Shown: piece by piece, positions 1 to 6,468 of the stretch
Layout: the number at the start of each line of letters is the position of its first letter
How positions within the stretch are numbered: the stretch's first letter is position 1
NCBI RefSeq assembly: GCF_029868745.1
Contig: NZ_JARWOP010000281.1
Coordinates: 1 to 58,227, forward strand
Direction of reading: 5' to 3'
Length of the DNA stretch: 58,227 nt
Source: Nocardia wallacei
Lineage (GTDB): Bacteria > Actinomycetota > Actinomycetes > Mycobacteriales > Mycobacteriaceae
Translations under genes and position numbers: made by a program
The notes under the pieces: generated by a model
The model's input: the letters and a program-made list of their open reading frames with translations, nothing else
The model's database searches: none
What the model was told of the DNA's origin: nothing

Positions 1-75
1 GAACATCCGGAACAGCGGGCTGGCAACGAATGTCGTCACGATGGTCATGATGGCCAGAATGGTGAACAGGGTGGG
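1..75 (-). pseudogene. Fragment of a CPA2/Kef-type cation:proton antiporter (last transmembrane helix)
   Basis: Read on the minus strand, the first 75 bases give a clean hydrophobic helix containing LFTILAIM and TIVTTFVASPLFRM. This closely resembles the last transmembrane segment of Kef-type Na+(K+)/H+ antiporters (typically ...LVTTF.TGPL...). The downstream part of the gene would lie off the left edge. On the other side the reading breaks into G/T-rich low-complexity DNA at about position 75, so the N-terminal part is missing. This may be a truncated gene or an assembly join; the family call rests on about 25 residues. Confidence 0.35.
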
Positions 76-460
76 GGTGTGGGGGGCGGGTGGGTGGGCC
101 TTGGTGGCCGTCCGGGGCCCCCCCAAAAAACCGTTTACGCGCCGAAAACCTACGGGGTTGGACGTTACTGGGGGAGTTTTTGCGGTTCGGGGATGGGTGG
201 GCGATCGAGTCTCTGTTTCGGTGGGTGTGTGGGTGTAGCGGCTCGGCTGGCGACGAGGGCGGGTGTGGTGGTTTGGCCGGCGACAGGGGTGGGTGTGGTG
301 GTTTGGTCGGCGACAGGGGTGGGTGGGTGTGGTGGGTTGGTCGGTGACGGGGTGGGTGTGGTGGTTCGGGAGGGATGGGTGTGGGTGTGGGTGTGCTGGC
401 TCGTGGGTTTGCGGGGTGTGCTTTCGGCGCAGATCGGGGGGCTGTAAACTCGCGGGCATC
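76..460. other. G-rich low-complexity stretch without a convincing gene
   Basis: This stretch upstream of the leu leader is strongly strand-asymmetric, with long GGGTG/GGTGG runs and few C residues on the plus strand. Open frames cross it in several phases, but none has recognisable protein character. It contains a tandem repeat (249-372) and many closely spaced G-runs that could form G-quadruplexes. The leuA transcript presumably starts near its right end, but I cannot pick a promoter with confidence. Confidence 0.5.
249..372. repeat. Four imperfect ~30-bp G-rich tandem repeats
   Basis: Units begin near 249, 279, 309 and 343. Each starts GGCGAC or GGTGAC and continues with GGGGTGGGTG and a TGGTGGTTTGG-like end. 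Unit 3 has a 4-bp GGTG expansion. The period of about 30 bp, G-run content and position just upstream of the leuA leader are visible directly; function is unknown. Confidence 0.7.
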
Positions 461-502
461 ATGCAGCGGGCACTCCTTCTCGGCCGCCGCGACGGGGTCT
501 GA
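461..502 (+). CDS. leuL: leu operon leader peptide (13 aa)
   Basis: The small frame encodes MQRALLLGRRDGV and stops at TGA 500-502. Three consecutive leucine codons (CTC CTT CTC, 473-481) lie just before a strong hairpin, 87 nt upstream of leuA. Leu-rich leader peptides before leuA, with an LLLGRR-like core, are known from actinobacteria such as Streptomyces and Corynebacterium. Ribosome stalling at the Leu codons when leucyl-tRNA is scarce would change folding of the downstream RNA. The layout is seen directly; the mechanism is inferred from those systems. Confidence 0.8.
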   Translation: MQRALLLGRRDGV

Positions 503-542
503 CACGGACCGGCTCCCGTCGCGGGGTTCAGCTGTGCCGGTC
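487..542 (+). promoter_or_regulatory. leuA attenuator hairpins
   Basis: A perfect 10-bp inverted repeat pairs 487-496 (CCGCGACGGG) with 515-524 (CCCGTCGCGG). Its left arm overlaps the last codons of the leader peptide. A competing pairing of 507-512 (GACCGG) with 537-542 (CCGGTC) would break it. A ribosome stalled on the Leu codons just upstream would change which helix forms. No U-run follows the hairpin, so control may involve Rho-dependent or translational attenuation rather than a classical intrinsic terminator. Confidence 0.6.
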
Positions 543-588
543 GACCCAAGCTATTGGGACATACCAAACCCACACCACGGAGAATCGC

Positions 589-2391
589 ATGTCACCCGCT
601 GACGCCTTCGTATCCGGATCGCGCACCATCACCGCGCCGTCCAAGGCCGCGCCGGCCGACCAGCCCGCGTGGAACACACAGAAGAATTCCTCGATGCCGA
701 CCTTTCGGTACCGGCCGTTCGCCGAGGAGGTCGAACCCGTCACGCTGCCGGATCGCACCTGGCCGGACCGGGTGATCGAGCGCGCGCCGGCCTGGTGCGC
801 GGTGGATCTGCGCGACGGCAATCAGGCGCTGATCGACCCGATGAGCCCGGCTCGCAAGCGCCGCATGTTCGACCTGCTGGTGCGGATGGGCTACAAGGAG
901 ATCGAGGTCGGCTTCCCTTCGGCCAGCCAGACCGACTTCGACTTCGTGCGCGAGATCATCGAGGACGGCGCGGTGCCGGACGACGTCACCATTCAGGTGC
1001 TGACGCAGTGCCGTCCGGAACTGATCGAGCGCACGTTCCTGGCGTGTCAGGGCGCGCCGAACGTGATCGTCCACTTCTACAACTCGACCTCGATCCTGCA
1101 GCGGCGGGTCGTCTTCCGGGCCGATCGCGACGCGGTGAAGAAGATCGCCACCGACGCCGCGACGCTGTGCCTGGAGATCGAGCAGCGCTACCCCGACACG
1201 AACTGGCGCTACGAGTACAGCCCGGAGTCCTACACCGGCACCGAGCTGGAGTACGCCCGCGAGGTGTGTGACGCGGTGTCGGCGATCATCGCACCGTCCC
1301 CCGACCGGCCGATGATCATCAACCTGCCCGCGACGGTCGAGATGGCGACTCCGAACGTCTACGCCGACTCGATCGAGTGGATGAGCCGCAATCTGGCCCG
1401 TCGCGAGTCGATCGTGCTGTCGCTGCACCCGCACAACGACCGCGGCACCGCCGTGGCCGCCGCCGAGCTGGGCTATATGGCCGGCGCGGACCGCATCGAG
1501 GGCTGCCTGTTCGGCAACGGCGAGCGCACCGGCAACGTCTGCCTGGTCACGCTGGGAATGAATCTGTTCTCGCGCGGCGTGGACCCGCAGATCGACTTCT
1601 CCGACATCGACGAGATCCGCCGCACCGTCGAATACTGCAACCAGCTGCCCGTGCACGAGCGGCACCCCTACGGCGGCGATCTGGTCTACACCGCCTTCTC
1701 CGGCAGTCACCAGGACGCCATCAACAAGGGCCTGGACGCGATGAAGGTGCAAGCGGACGCGGATGGCCGCGATGTCGAGGACCTCACCTGGGAGGTCCCG
1801 TATCTGCCCATCGACCCCAAGGACGTGGGCCGCACCTACGAGGCCGTGATCCGGGTCAATTCGCAGTCCGGCAAGGGCGGCGTCGCCTACATCATGAAGA
1901 CCGACCACGGCCTGGCCCTGCCGCGCCGGTTGCAGATCGAGTTCTCGCAGGCGATCCAGAGGATCACCGACGGCGAGGGCGGTGAGGTCTCGCCGAAGGC
2001 GATGTGGGATGTCTTCGCCGAGGAGTACCTGAACCCGATCCTGCCACTGGAACGCATGCGGCAGAAGGTGTCCGCCGCGGAGACCGACGGCGGCACCGAC
2101 CACATCGATGCGGTGGTCAAGGTGGAGGGCGCCGAGCAGGAGATCTCCGGCGAGGGCAACGGCCCGCTCGCGGCGTTCGTCGACGCGCTGGCGACCATCG
2201 GCTACGACGTGCGCGTGCTGGACTACTCCGAGCACGCCATGTCCGCCGGTGACGACGCGCAGGCCGCCGCCTACGTGGAATGTGCCGTCGGAGACCAGGT
2301 GTCGTGGGGCGTGGGCATCGCGACGTCCATCACGACCGCCTCGCTGCGCGCGGTCGTCTCCGCCGTCAACCGGGCGCACCGCGGCCGCTGA
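589..2391 (+). CDS. leuA: 2-isopropylmalate synthase
   Basis: This 600-aa enzyme condenses acetyl-CoA and 2-ketoisovalerate, the first committed step of leucine synthesis. The N-terminal TIM barrel carries DLRDGNQ (substrate/metal Asp) and the metal-binding HPHNDRG. The C-terminal third is the allosteric leucine-binding LeuA dimer domain, ending SITTASLRAVVSAVNRA. It aligns closely with M. tuberculosis LeuA, but the 19-residue repeat insertion after the AAAYVE segment of that protein is absent; only a short linker is present. The start ATG has GGAG seven bases upstream. A Leu-rich leader and hairpin precede the gene, so leucine-responsive attenuation is likely. Confidence 0.97.
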   Translation: MSPADAFVSGSRTITAPSKAAPADQPAWNTQKNSSMPTFRYRPFAEEVEPVTLPDRTWPDRVIERAPAWCAVDLRDGNQALIDPMSPARKRRMFDLLVRMGYKEIEVGFPSASQTDFDFVREIIEDGAVPDDVTIQVLTQCRPELIERTFLACQGAPNVIVHFYNSTSILQRRVVFRADRDAVKKIATDAATLCLEIEQRYPDTNWRYEYSPESYTGTELEYAREVCDAVSAIIAPSPDRPMIINLPATVEMATPNVYADSIEWMSRNLARRESIVLSLHPHNDRGTAVAAAELGYMAGADRIEGCLFGNGERTGNVCLVTLGMNLFSRGVDPQIDFSDIDEIRRTVEYCNQLPVHERHPYGGDLVYTAFSGSHQDAINKGLDAMKVQADADGRDVEDLTWEVPYLPIDPKDVGRTYEAVIRVNSQSGKGGVAYIMKTDHGLALPRRLQIEFSQAIQRITDGEGGEVSPKAMWDVFAEEYLNPILPLERMRQKVSAAETDGGTDHIDAVVKVEGAEQEISGEGNGPLAAFVDALATIGYDVRVLDYSEHAMSAGDDAQAAAYVECAVGDQVSWGVGIATSITTASLRAVVSAVNRAHRGR

Positions 2392-2397
2392 GCCGTT

Positions 2398-2430
2398 CCG
2401 CACCGTCCCGCGCGCGTCGGGGCGGTGCGG
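2398..2430 (+). terminator. leuA terminator hairpin
   Basis: CCGCACCG (2398-2405) pairs perfectly with CGGTGCGG (2423-2430), and the stem extends inward to about 12 bp. It lies 6 bp after the leuA stop and is followed by only a short T-containing stretch, as usual for high-GC actinobacteria. Confidence 0.7.
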
Positions 2431-2544
2431 TTCGCCGGCCGTCGTGAGCCGGTCGGTTCCGACTTGCCGGACCGCCCAAGGCGTTTCACAACCGAATAGG
2501 ACAGCGGCGCCGAATCACCTGCTCGCGCCCCCGAATCCGAGAAG

Positions 2545-2562
2545 TTTTCCACATGTGGATAA
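2545..2562. promoter_or_regulatory. Inverted pair of DnaA-box-like sites
   Basis: TTTTCCACA (2545-2553) is followed immediately by TGTGGATAA (2554-2562), whose complement is the perfect consensus DnaA box TTATCCACA. The two face each other without a gap, about 120 bp upstream of the ParA/MinD-like ATPase gene. DnaA binding is inferred from the consensus only. It could be a DnaA-controlled promoter or a titration site. Confidence 0.55.
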
Positions 2563-2684
2563 CTTACCGCTGCCGGGAGTACGGGCAGGTCCGCGACGGC
2601 GCGGGCATACGACCAGCGTGCTAGCTTGGGAGTGCATTCAGCGCCGAGCTCTCTGCTCGTAAAACCCGAGCAGATGGGGGAAAC

Positions 2685-5003
2685 GTGACACCTAACGACA
2701 ACTCGACCTCACCGCCCTGGTTGCAGAACCCCGGGGTGGACGTAGCCGCCGAGAAGGACGATCCGAACTCGAACCCGGCGCACGACGAACAGGCGGACGA
2801 CGACGCCGCCACGGCATCGGACGAAGCCGACGCGCCGGCCCCCGATACCGAGTCCGCCGAATCCGAACCCGAATCCGCTGACGAACCCGAACAGGCCGCG
2901 GGCATCTTCCCGCCGGTGCCCGATTCGATCGAGCAGACCACGTTCCAGCCGCAGTTCGGTCAGGAACAGTTCGGGCCGTTCTCGCCGCCGCCCGGTGGGC
3001 CGCAGGGGTCGTTCGCGCCGGGCCAGTACCCGCCCAACCAGGGCTTCCCGCCGGGTGGTTTTCCGCCGCCCGAGCACGGCGGCCCGTTCGCCGCTCCCGG
3101 TGAGCAGGGCCAGTTTCCGCCTCCCGGGGATCAGGGTTACTTCCCGCCCCCGGGCGAGCAGGGGCAGTTCGCGCCGCCCGGTGGTGGTCCGAATGAACAG
3201 GGCTACTTCCCACCGCCCAATGATCAGGGCTATTTTCCGCCGCCTGGTGGCCCGAACGAGCACGGCTACTTTGCGCCGCCGAATGAGCAGGGCAACTTTC
3301 CGCCGCCCGGTGGTCCGGGTGAACAGGGTCATTTCCCACCGCCCGGTGAGCAGGGGCATTTCCCGCCCTCCGGCAACCAGGGTCATTTTCTGCCGTCCGG
3401 TGAGCAGGGTTACTTCCCTCCCCCCGGCGAGCAGGGCCAGTTCGCGCCGCCCGGTGAGCCGGGGCAGTTCGGTCCGTCCGGCGGCTCGGGGGATCGTGGT
3501 TACTTGCCGCCGTCCGGCGGGCCGGGGGAGTCGGGCCAATTCCCGCCGCCCACAGGGCAATACCCGGCACCGACCGACGCGACGGAGAAGTACTCGGCCG
3601 CGCCCGGCGACCCGAACTCGTTCGCGCAGTCGTCCTACGGCGAGGTGCGCCAGGAGACCGCCTACGGCGAGGTACGGCAGGAGATCGGCCCGGACGGCAT
3701 GGTCCGCCGAGTCTTCGACGAGGAGAAGTCGGCGCCGTCCGCTCCGGAACAGCCGGGCGGGGCGGGCGAGCAGTTCAGCTGGGCCCCACCGCCGTTGCCG
3801 CCGCAGCCCGCGACCCCGCCGCAGCCGTACCAGCCGCAGCCCAGTCGGGACAACTGGCAGGGCGGTCCGCCGCCACAGTCTCAGCCGCCCACGGGTTTTC
3901 ACCAGCCGCCGCAGTTGCCGGGCCCGCCCGGTCATTCGATGAACGAGCTGAACCTGCTCAAGCGCGCTCGTCGCTCGCCGCGCAGCGGCTGGCGCAAGGC
4001 CGTGCACAAGGTCACCGGCGGCACCGTCAACCCGGGCGAGTCACCGGCCGATGTGGTCCAGCGCGAGCTGGTCGAGCGGGTGAACCAGCCCGTGCGCGGC
4101 GACTACCGGATCGCCATCCTGTCGTTGAAGGGCGGCGTCGGAAAGACCACGACCACAGTCGGTCTGGGTTCGACGTTCGCCTCCTCGCGCGGTGACCGCG
4201 TGATCGCCATCGACGCCAACCCCGACCTGGGCACGCTCGCGCACCGGGTGCCGCGGCAGACCCGCTCCACGGTGCGAAACCTGCTGGAGGACCAGCACAT
4301 CAGCCGTTACTCGGACGTGCGGGCGCATACCTCGCAAGCGCCGAGCCGGTTGGAAGTGCTTGCCAGCGAACAGGATCCGGCCGTCTCGGAGGCGTTCAGC
4401 GAGGCCGACTACCGGCGCGCGATCAATATCCTGCAGCAGTTCTACAACATCATCCTGACCGACTGCGGCACCGGCCTGATGCACTCGGCCATGAAGGGCG
4501 TGCTCGATCTCGCCAGCTCCCTGATCCTGGTGACCTCCCCGGCGATCGACGGCGCCCGCAGCGCCTCGGCCACGCTGGACTGGCTGGAGCACCACGGCTA
4601 CGGCAAGCTGGTGGAGCGAACCGTGGTGGTGGTCAACGCTTCTCGCCGCGGCGCCTCCACGGTCGACCTGGACCAGCTGCGCAAGCTGTTCCTCGACCGC
4701 ACCCGCGCGGTGCAGGTGGTCCCCTTCGACGACCACCTGGCCGAGGGCGCGGAAATCGATCTGGAACTGGTCGGCAAGCCCACCCGCACGGCCCTGCTGG
4801 AGCTGGCCGCCATGGTCGCCGACGACTTCGGCTACCACGTCCCGCAACCCCCCTTCCCCGGCCCGAACACCCAGTACTCCGGCCCTCAGGGCCAGTACCC
4901 GCCCGCGCAGCAGGGCGGATACACCCAGGCGCAGTACCCCGGCTCGCAGAACCCTTATCCCGGCCAGGACCCCTACCCGAGTTTCGACCGATACCAGGGC
5001 TGA
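2685..5003 (+). CDS. ParA/MinD-family ATPase with Pro/Gly/Gln-rich repeats (EspI-like)
   Basis: The protein has 772 residues. Residues about 1-85 are acidic, 85-440 are Pro/Gly/Gln-rich with a GEQGxFPPPG repeat, and the C-terminal ~300 residues form a P-loop ATPase. The deviant Walker A is KGGVGKTTTT (near residue 482), a conserved Asp follows in AIDANPDLG, and DCGTG occupies the Walker B area. A second Pro/Gln/Tyr-rich tail closes the protein. The architecture matches mycobacterial EspI and related MinD-like proteins (Rv3876, Rv0530 type), which are linked to ESX secretion or cell-pole functions. No ESX genes are present here, so the role is open. It starts at GTG with GGGGGAAA as ribosome site. 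A DnaA-box pair lies upstream and a strong terminator follows. Confidence 0.85.
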   Translation: MTPNDNSTSPPWLQNPGVDVAAEKDDPNSNPAHDEQADDDAATASDEADAPAPDTESAESEPESADEPEQAAGIFPPVPDSIEQTTFQPQFGQEQFGPFSPPPGGPQGSFAPGQYPPNQGFPPGGFPPPEHGGPFAAPGEQGQFPPPGDQGYFPPPGEQGQFAPPGGGPNEQGYFPPPNDQGYFPPPGGPNEHGYFAPPNEQGNFPPPGGPGEQGHFPPPGEQGHFPPSGNQGHFLPSGEQGYFPPPGEQGQFAPPGEPGQFGPSGGSGDRGYLPPSGGPGESGQFPPPTGQYPAPTDATEKYSAAPGDPNSFAQSSYGEVRQETAYGEVRQEIGPDGMVRRVFDEEKSAPSAPEQPGGAGEQFSWAPPPLPPQPATPPQPYQPQPSRDNWQGGPPPQSQPPTGFHQPPQLPGPPGHSMNELNLLKRARRSPRSGWRKAVHKVTGGTVNPGESPADVVQRELVERVNQPVRGDYRIAILSLKGGVGKTTTTVGLGSTFASSRGDRVIAIDANPDLGTLAHRVPRQTRSTVRNLLEDQHISRYSDVRAHTSQAPSRLEVLASEQDPAVSEAFSEADYRRAINILQQFYNIILTDCGTGLMHSAMKGVLDLASSLILVTSPAIDGARSASATLDWLEHHGYGKLVERTVVVVNASRRGASTVDLDQLRKLFLDRTRAVQVVPFDDHLAEGAEIDLELVGKPTRTALLELAAMVADDFGYHVPQPPFPGPNTQYSGPQGQYPPAQQGGYTQAQYPGSQNPYPGQDPYPSFDRYQG
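3091..3555 (+). repeat. In-frame ~30-bp repeats encoding GEQGxFPPPG decapeptides
   Basis: Within the ATPase gene about a dozen degenerate units of 30 bp encode variants of GEQG-(Q/H/Y)-F-(P/A)-PPG, sometimes spaced by GGPN or GGPG. The regular period and low complexity make slippage and length variation between strains likely. The peptide is expected to be disordered. Confidence 0.8.
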
Positions 5004-5026
5004 AGGCACTACCTGCCAACGATTCC

Positions 5027-5061
5027 CGAAGCGGCCTCCGGATGATCCGGGGGCCGCTTCG
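5027..5061 (+). terminator. Terminator after the ATPase gene
   Basis: A 15-bp stem begins CGAAGCGGCC (5027-5036) and ends GGCCGCTTCG (5052-5061), with a 5-nt loop. It lies 23 bp after the stop codon and is one of the strongest hairpins in the window. Confidence 0.8.
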
Positions 5062-5358
5062 CCGTCTCTGACCCTCCCGCCACCAGATTGGCGCTCGCCT
5101 CTCGGGATTCTTTCCGGTTGGTACAGAGCACGTCAGGCAATGAGAAAACCCCGGAGCACACGGCTCCGGGGCGTTCCCATGTAATGTGCGGCAGCTCTTG
5201 TCTCCCGCATTCCTTACTAACCATACACGCTGCTGTGTGGAGAAGGTGCGTCTGTAGCTCTGCATCTGGAAATCTACAAACCGCTGGTAGAGGCGCTGCG
5301 ACCGTCTACTGGACAACTGAATTTGGTAGTCCATAGTGCGGTCCCTTAGAAAGGGCGA
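5062..5358. other. Lower-GC intergenic stretch
   Basis: About 300 bp without a convincing gene. Hand counting gives roughly 53% G+C over 5221-5340, clearly below the flanking core genes. It contains one hairpin (5149-5171). It borders the Abi-like gene and may be part of the same acquired segment. A short minus-strand frame here (5009-5224) lacks protein character. Confidence 0.5.
5149..5171 (-). terminator. Rho-independent-like hairpin
   Basis: CCCCGGAGC (5149-5157) pairs with GCTCCGGGG (5163-5171) over a 5-nt loop. AAAA lies just before it on the plus strand, so on the minus strand the stem is followed by TTTT. That orientation fits a terminator for minus-strand transcription, although no minus-strand gene is evident upstream. 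Confidence 0.45.
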
Positions 5359-6111
5359 ATGCCTGCACGCACGGTGCACCAGGAGGTCTCCCGCTGCCTC
5401 AGCGGTCCGCGCCTGGCACCCTACCTATCCGAGGCTTGCGGTGACGCTGAGCTTGCCTTGGCGCTCTATCACTGGAACTTGCAGCTCAACGCCGCGTTTC
5501 AGGAAGTCCTAGGCATCGTCGAGGTGGTCGTGCGGAACGCGGTCGACGCGGAACTTCGGACATGGAATCCCACCCGTGGCGTCGATCACGCGACAGGCCG
5601 GCCATACCCCGCCGAGTGGACCGAACTGCCCGCTTCCCCAATCGCCGGTGTGGCTGCCCAGGCCGTGAAGCAGGCCCGCGTTCACGCCACCAACGCTCGT
5701 GCGGCTCGCGACCCCAGTCATGCCCGCCGCAACGCTGCGGTCTGCCACGACGACATGCTGGCGCAGCTCTCTTTTGGACTGTGGCGCAAGCTTCTTCCGG
5801 CTGCGGCCCCATCGAAGACCGGTCTGCAAGTTCTATGGAACAACGCGCTGCACCGAGCGTTTCCGTATGCTCGGCCGATCCGGTCGAGGAGCGGGGTTAT
5901 CTCAGCGGATATCGTTGTTCACGACCGACTGGATCGGCTGGTCAGCCTGCGGAACCGTGTGGCACACATGGAACCGCTGCTTGGGGTTCAGGTGCCGGCG
6001 CGCCACCGAGATGCCATGCGCCTGCTCGGTTCCATCTCACCTCAGATGCGAGACTGGTGCGCGAGCTTGAGCCGCGTTGCGGAAGTCAACAAGGCCCGCC
6101 CACAACTGTGA
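5359..6111 (+). CDS. Abi-like HEPN-domain protein (putative abortive infection factor)
   Basis: The 250-aa protein resembles the Abi_2/AbiD-AbiF-like family of actinobacteria. An N-terminal YLSEACGD...ALALYHWN and a helix with EVVVRNAVDAEL lead to a C-terminal SLRNRVAHMEPLL. RNRVAH matches the R-X(4-6)-H motif of HEPN ribonuclease domains (Arg...His near residues 197-202). Family members are thought to act as RNases in phage exclusion. The start ATG follows GAAAGGG. The gene stands alone in lower-GC DNA next to a broken transporter, which suggests acquisition. The family assignment is moderately firm; anti-phage activity is inference. Confidence 0.65.
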   Translation: MPARTVHQEVSRCLSGPRLAPYLSEACGDAELALALYHWNLQLNAAFQEVLGIVEVVVRNAVDAELRTWNPTRGVDHATGRPYPAEWTELPASPIAGVAAQAVKQARVHATNARAARDPSHARRNAAVCHDDMLAQLSFGLWRKLLPAAAPSKTGLQVLWNNALHRAFPYARPIRSRSGVISADIVVHDRLDRLVSLRNRVAHMEPLLGVQVPARHRDAMRLLGSISPQMRDWCASLSRVAEVNKARPQL

Positions 6112-6117
6112 ACACCG

Positions 6118-6384
6118 CGTGTTATCGCGCAGTTCGCGTTTCTTTTCACCGCCATGCGCGCCGGGATGCCCACGGGTCTGGCTTCGTTGGTGTTGCAGTC
6201 CTCGGCGCCGTTCACCGTGCTGCTGGGGGGCGCTGTTCCTGGGCGAGCGGCCGTCGGCGCTGTCCCTGGCCGGTGCGGTGGCGCGGGGGCGTTCGCCGCG
6301 ACGTCCGCACGCCGGCGGCCCGCACAGCGCACCGAGCCCGTCGTCCCCGCGGCGCCGGACCCGGCGATCGCCCTCAGTAAGTAA
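6118..6384 (+). pseudogene. Remnant of an EamA/DMT-family transporter
   Basis: From about 6121 one frame reads IAQFAFLFTAMRAGMPTGL and continues to SSAPFTVLLG, typical of the central helices of EamA drug/metabolite transporters. At about 6225 the sense passes to the next frame (GALFLGERPSALSLAGAV), so a G-run (GGGGGG near 6226) has caused a frameshift. The N-terminal half is missing; a stop lies directly upstream at the end of the Abi-like gene. The C-terminal region also decays. This is a broken gene whose left side appears replaced by the Abi-containing segment. Confidence 0.7.
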
Positions 6385-6468
6385 CCGGCGAAGTGCGCGT
6401 ATTCGCGGGGGTTTCGTGTCCGTCGGCGCTGAGCGCTTAGAGTTGGCCGCGGCGTGGAGGTCCGGAAG

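Noticed and set aside
249..372. CRISPR-like regular repeats
   Set aside because: Units are contiguous without spacers, and no cas genes are present; it is a tandem repeat.
592..2403. 603-codon open frame antisense to leuA
   Set aside because: Shadow frame typical of high-GC codon use; composition is Arg/Val/His-rich with no domain, and leuA is certain.
3091..3555. Second candidate repeat array as CRISPR
   Set aside because: In-frame protein repeat without spacers.
5009..5224. 71-codon minus-strand ORF
   Set aside because: Overlaps a terminator and a low-GC gap; no recognisable protein character.
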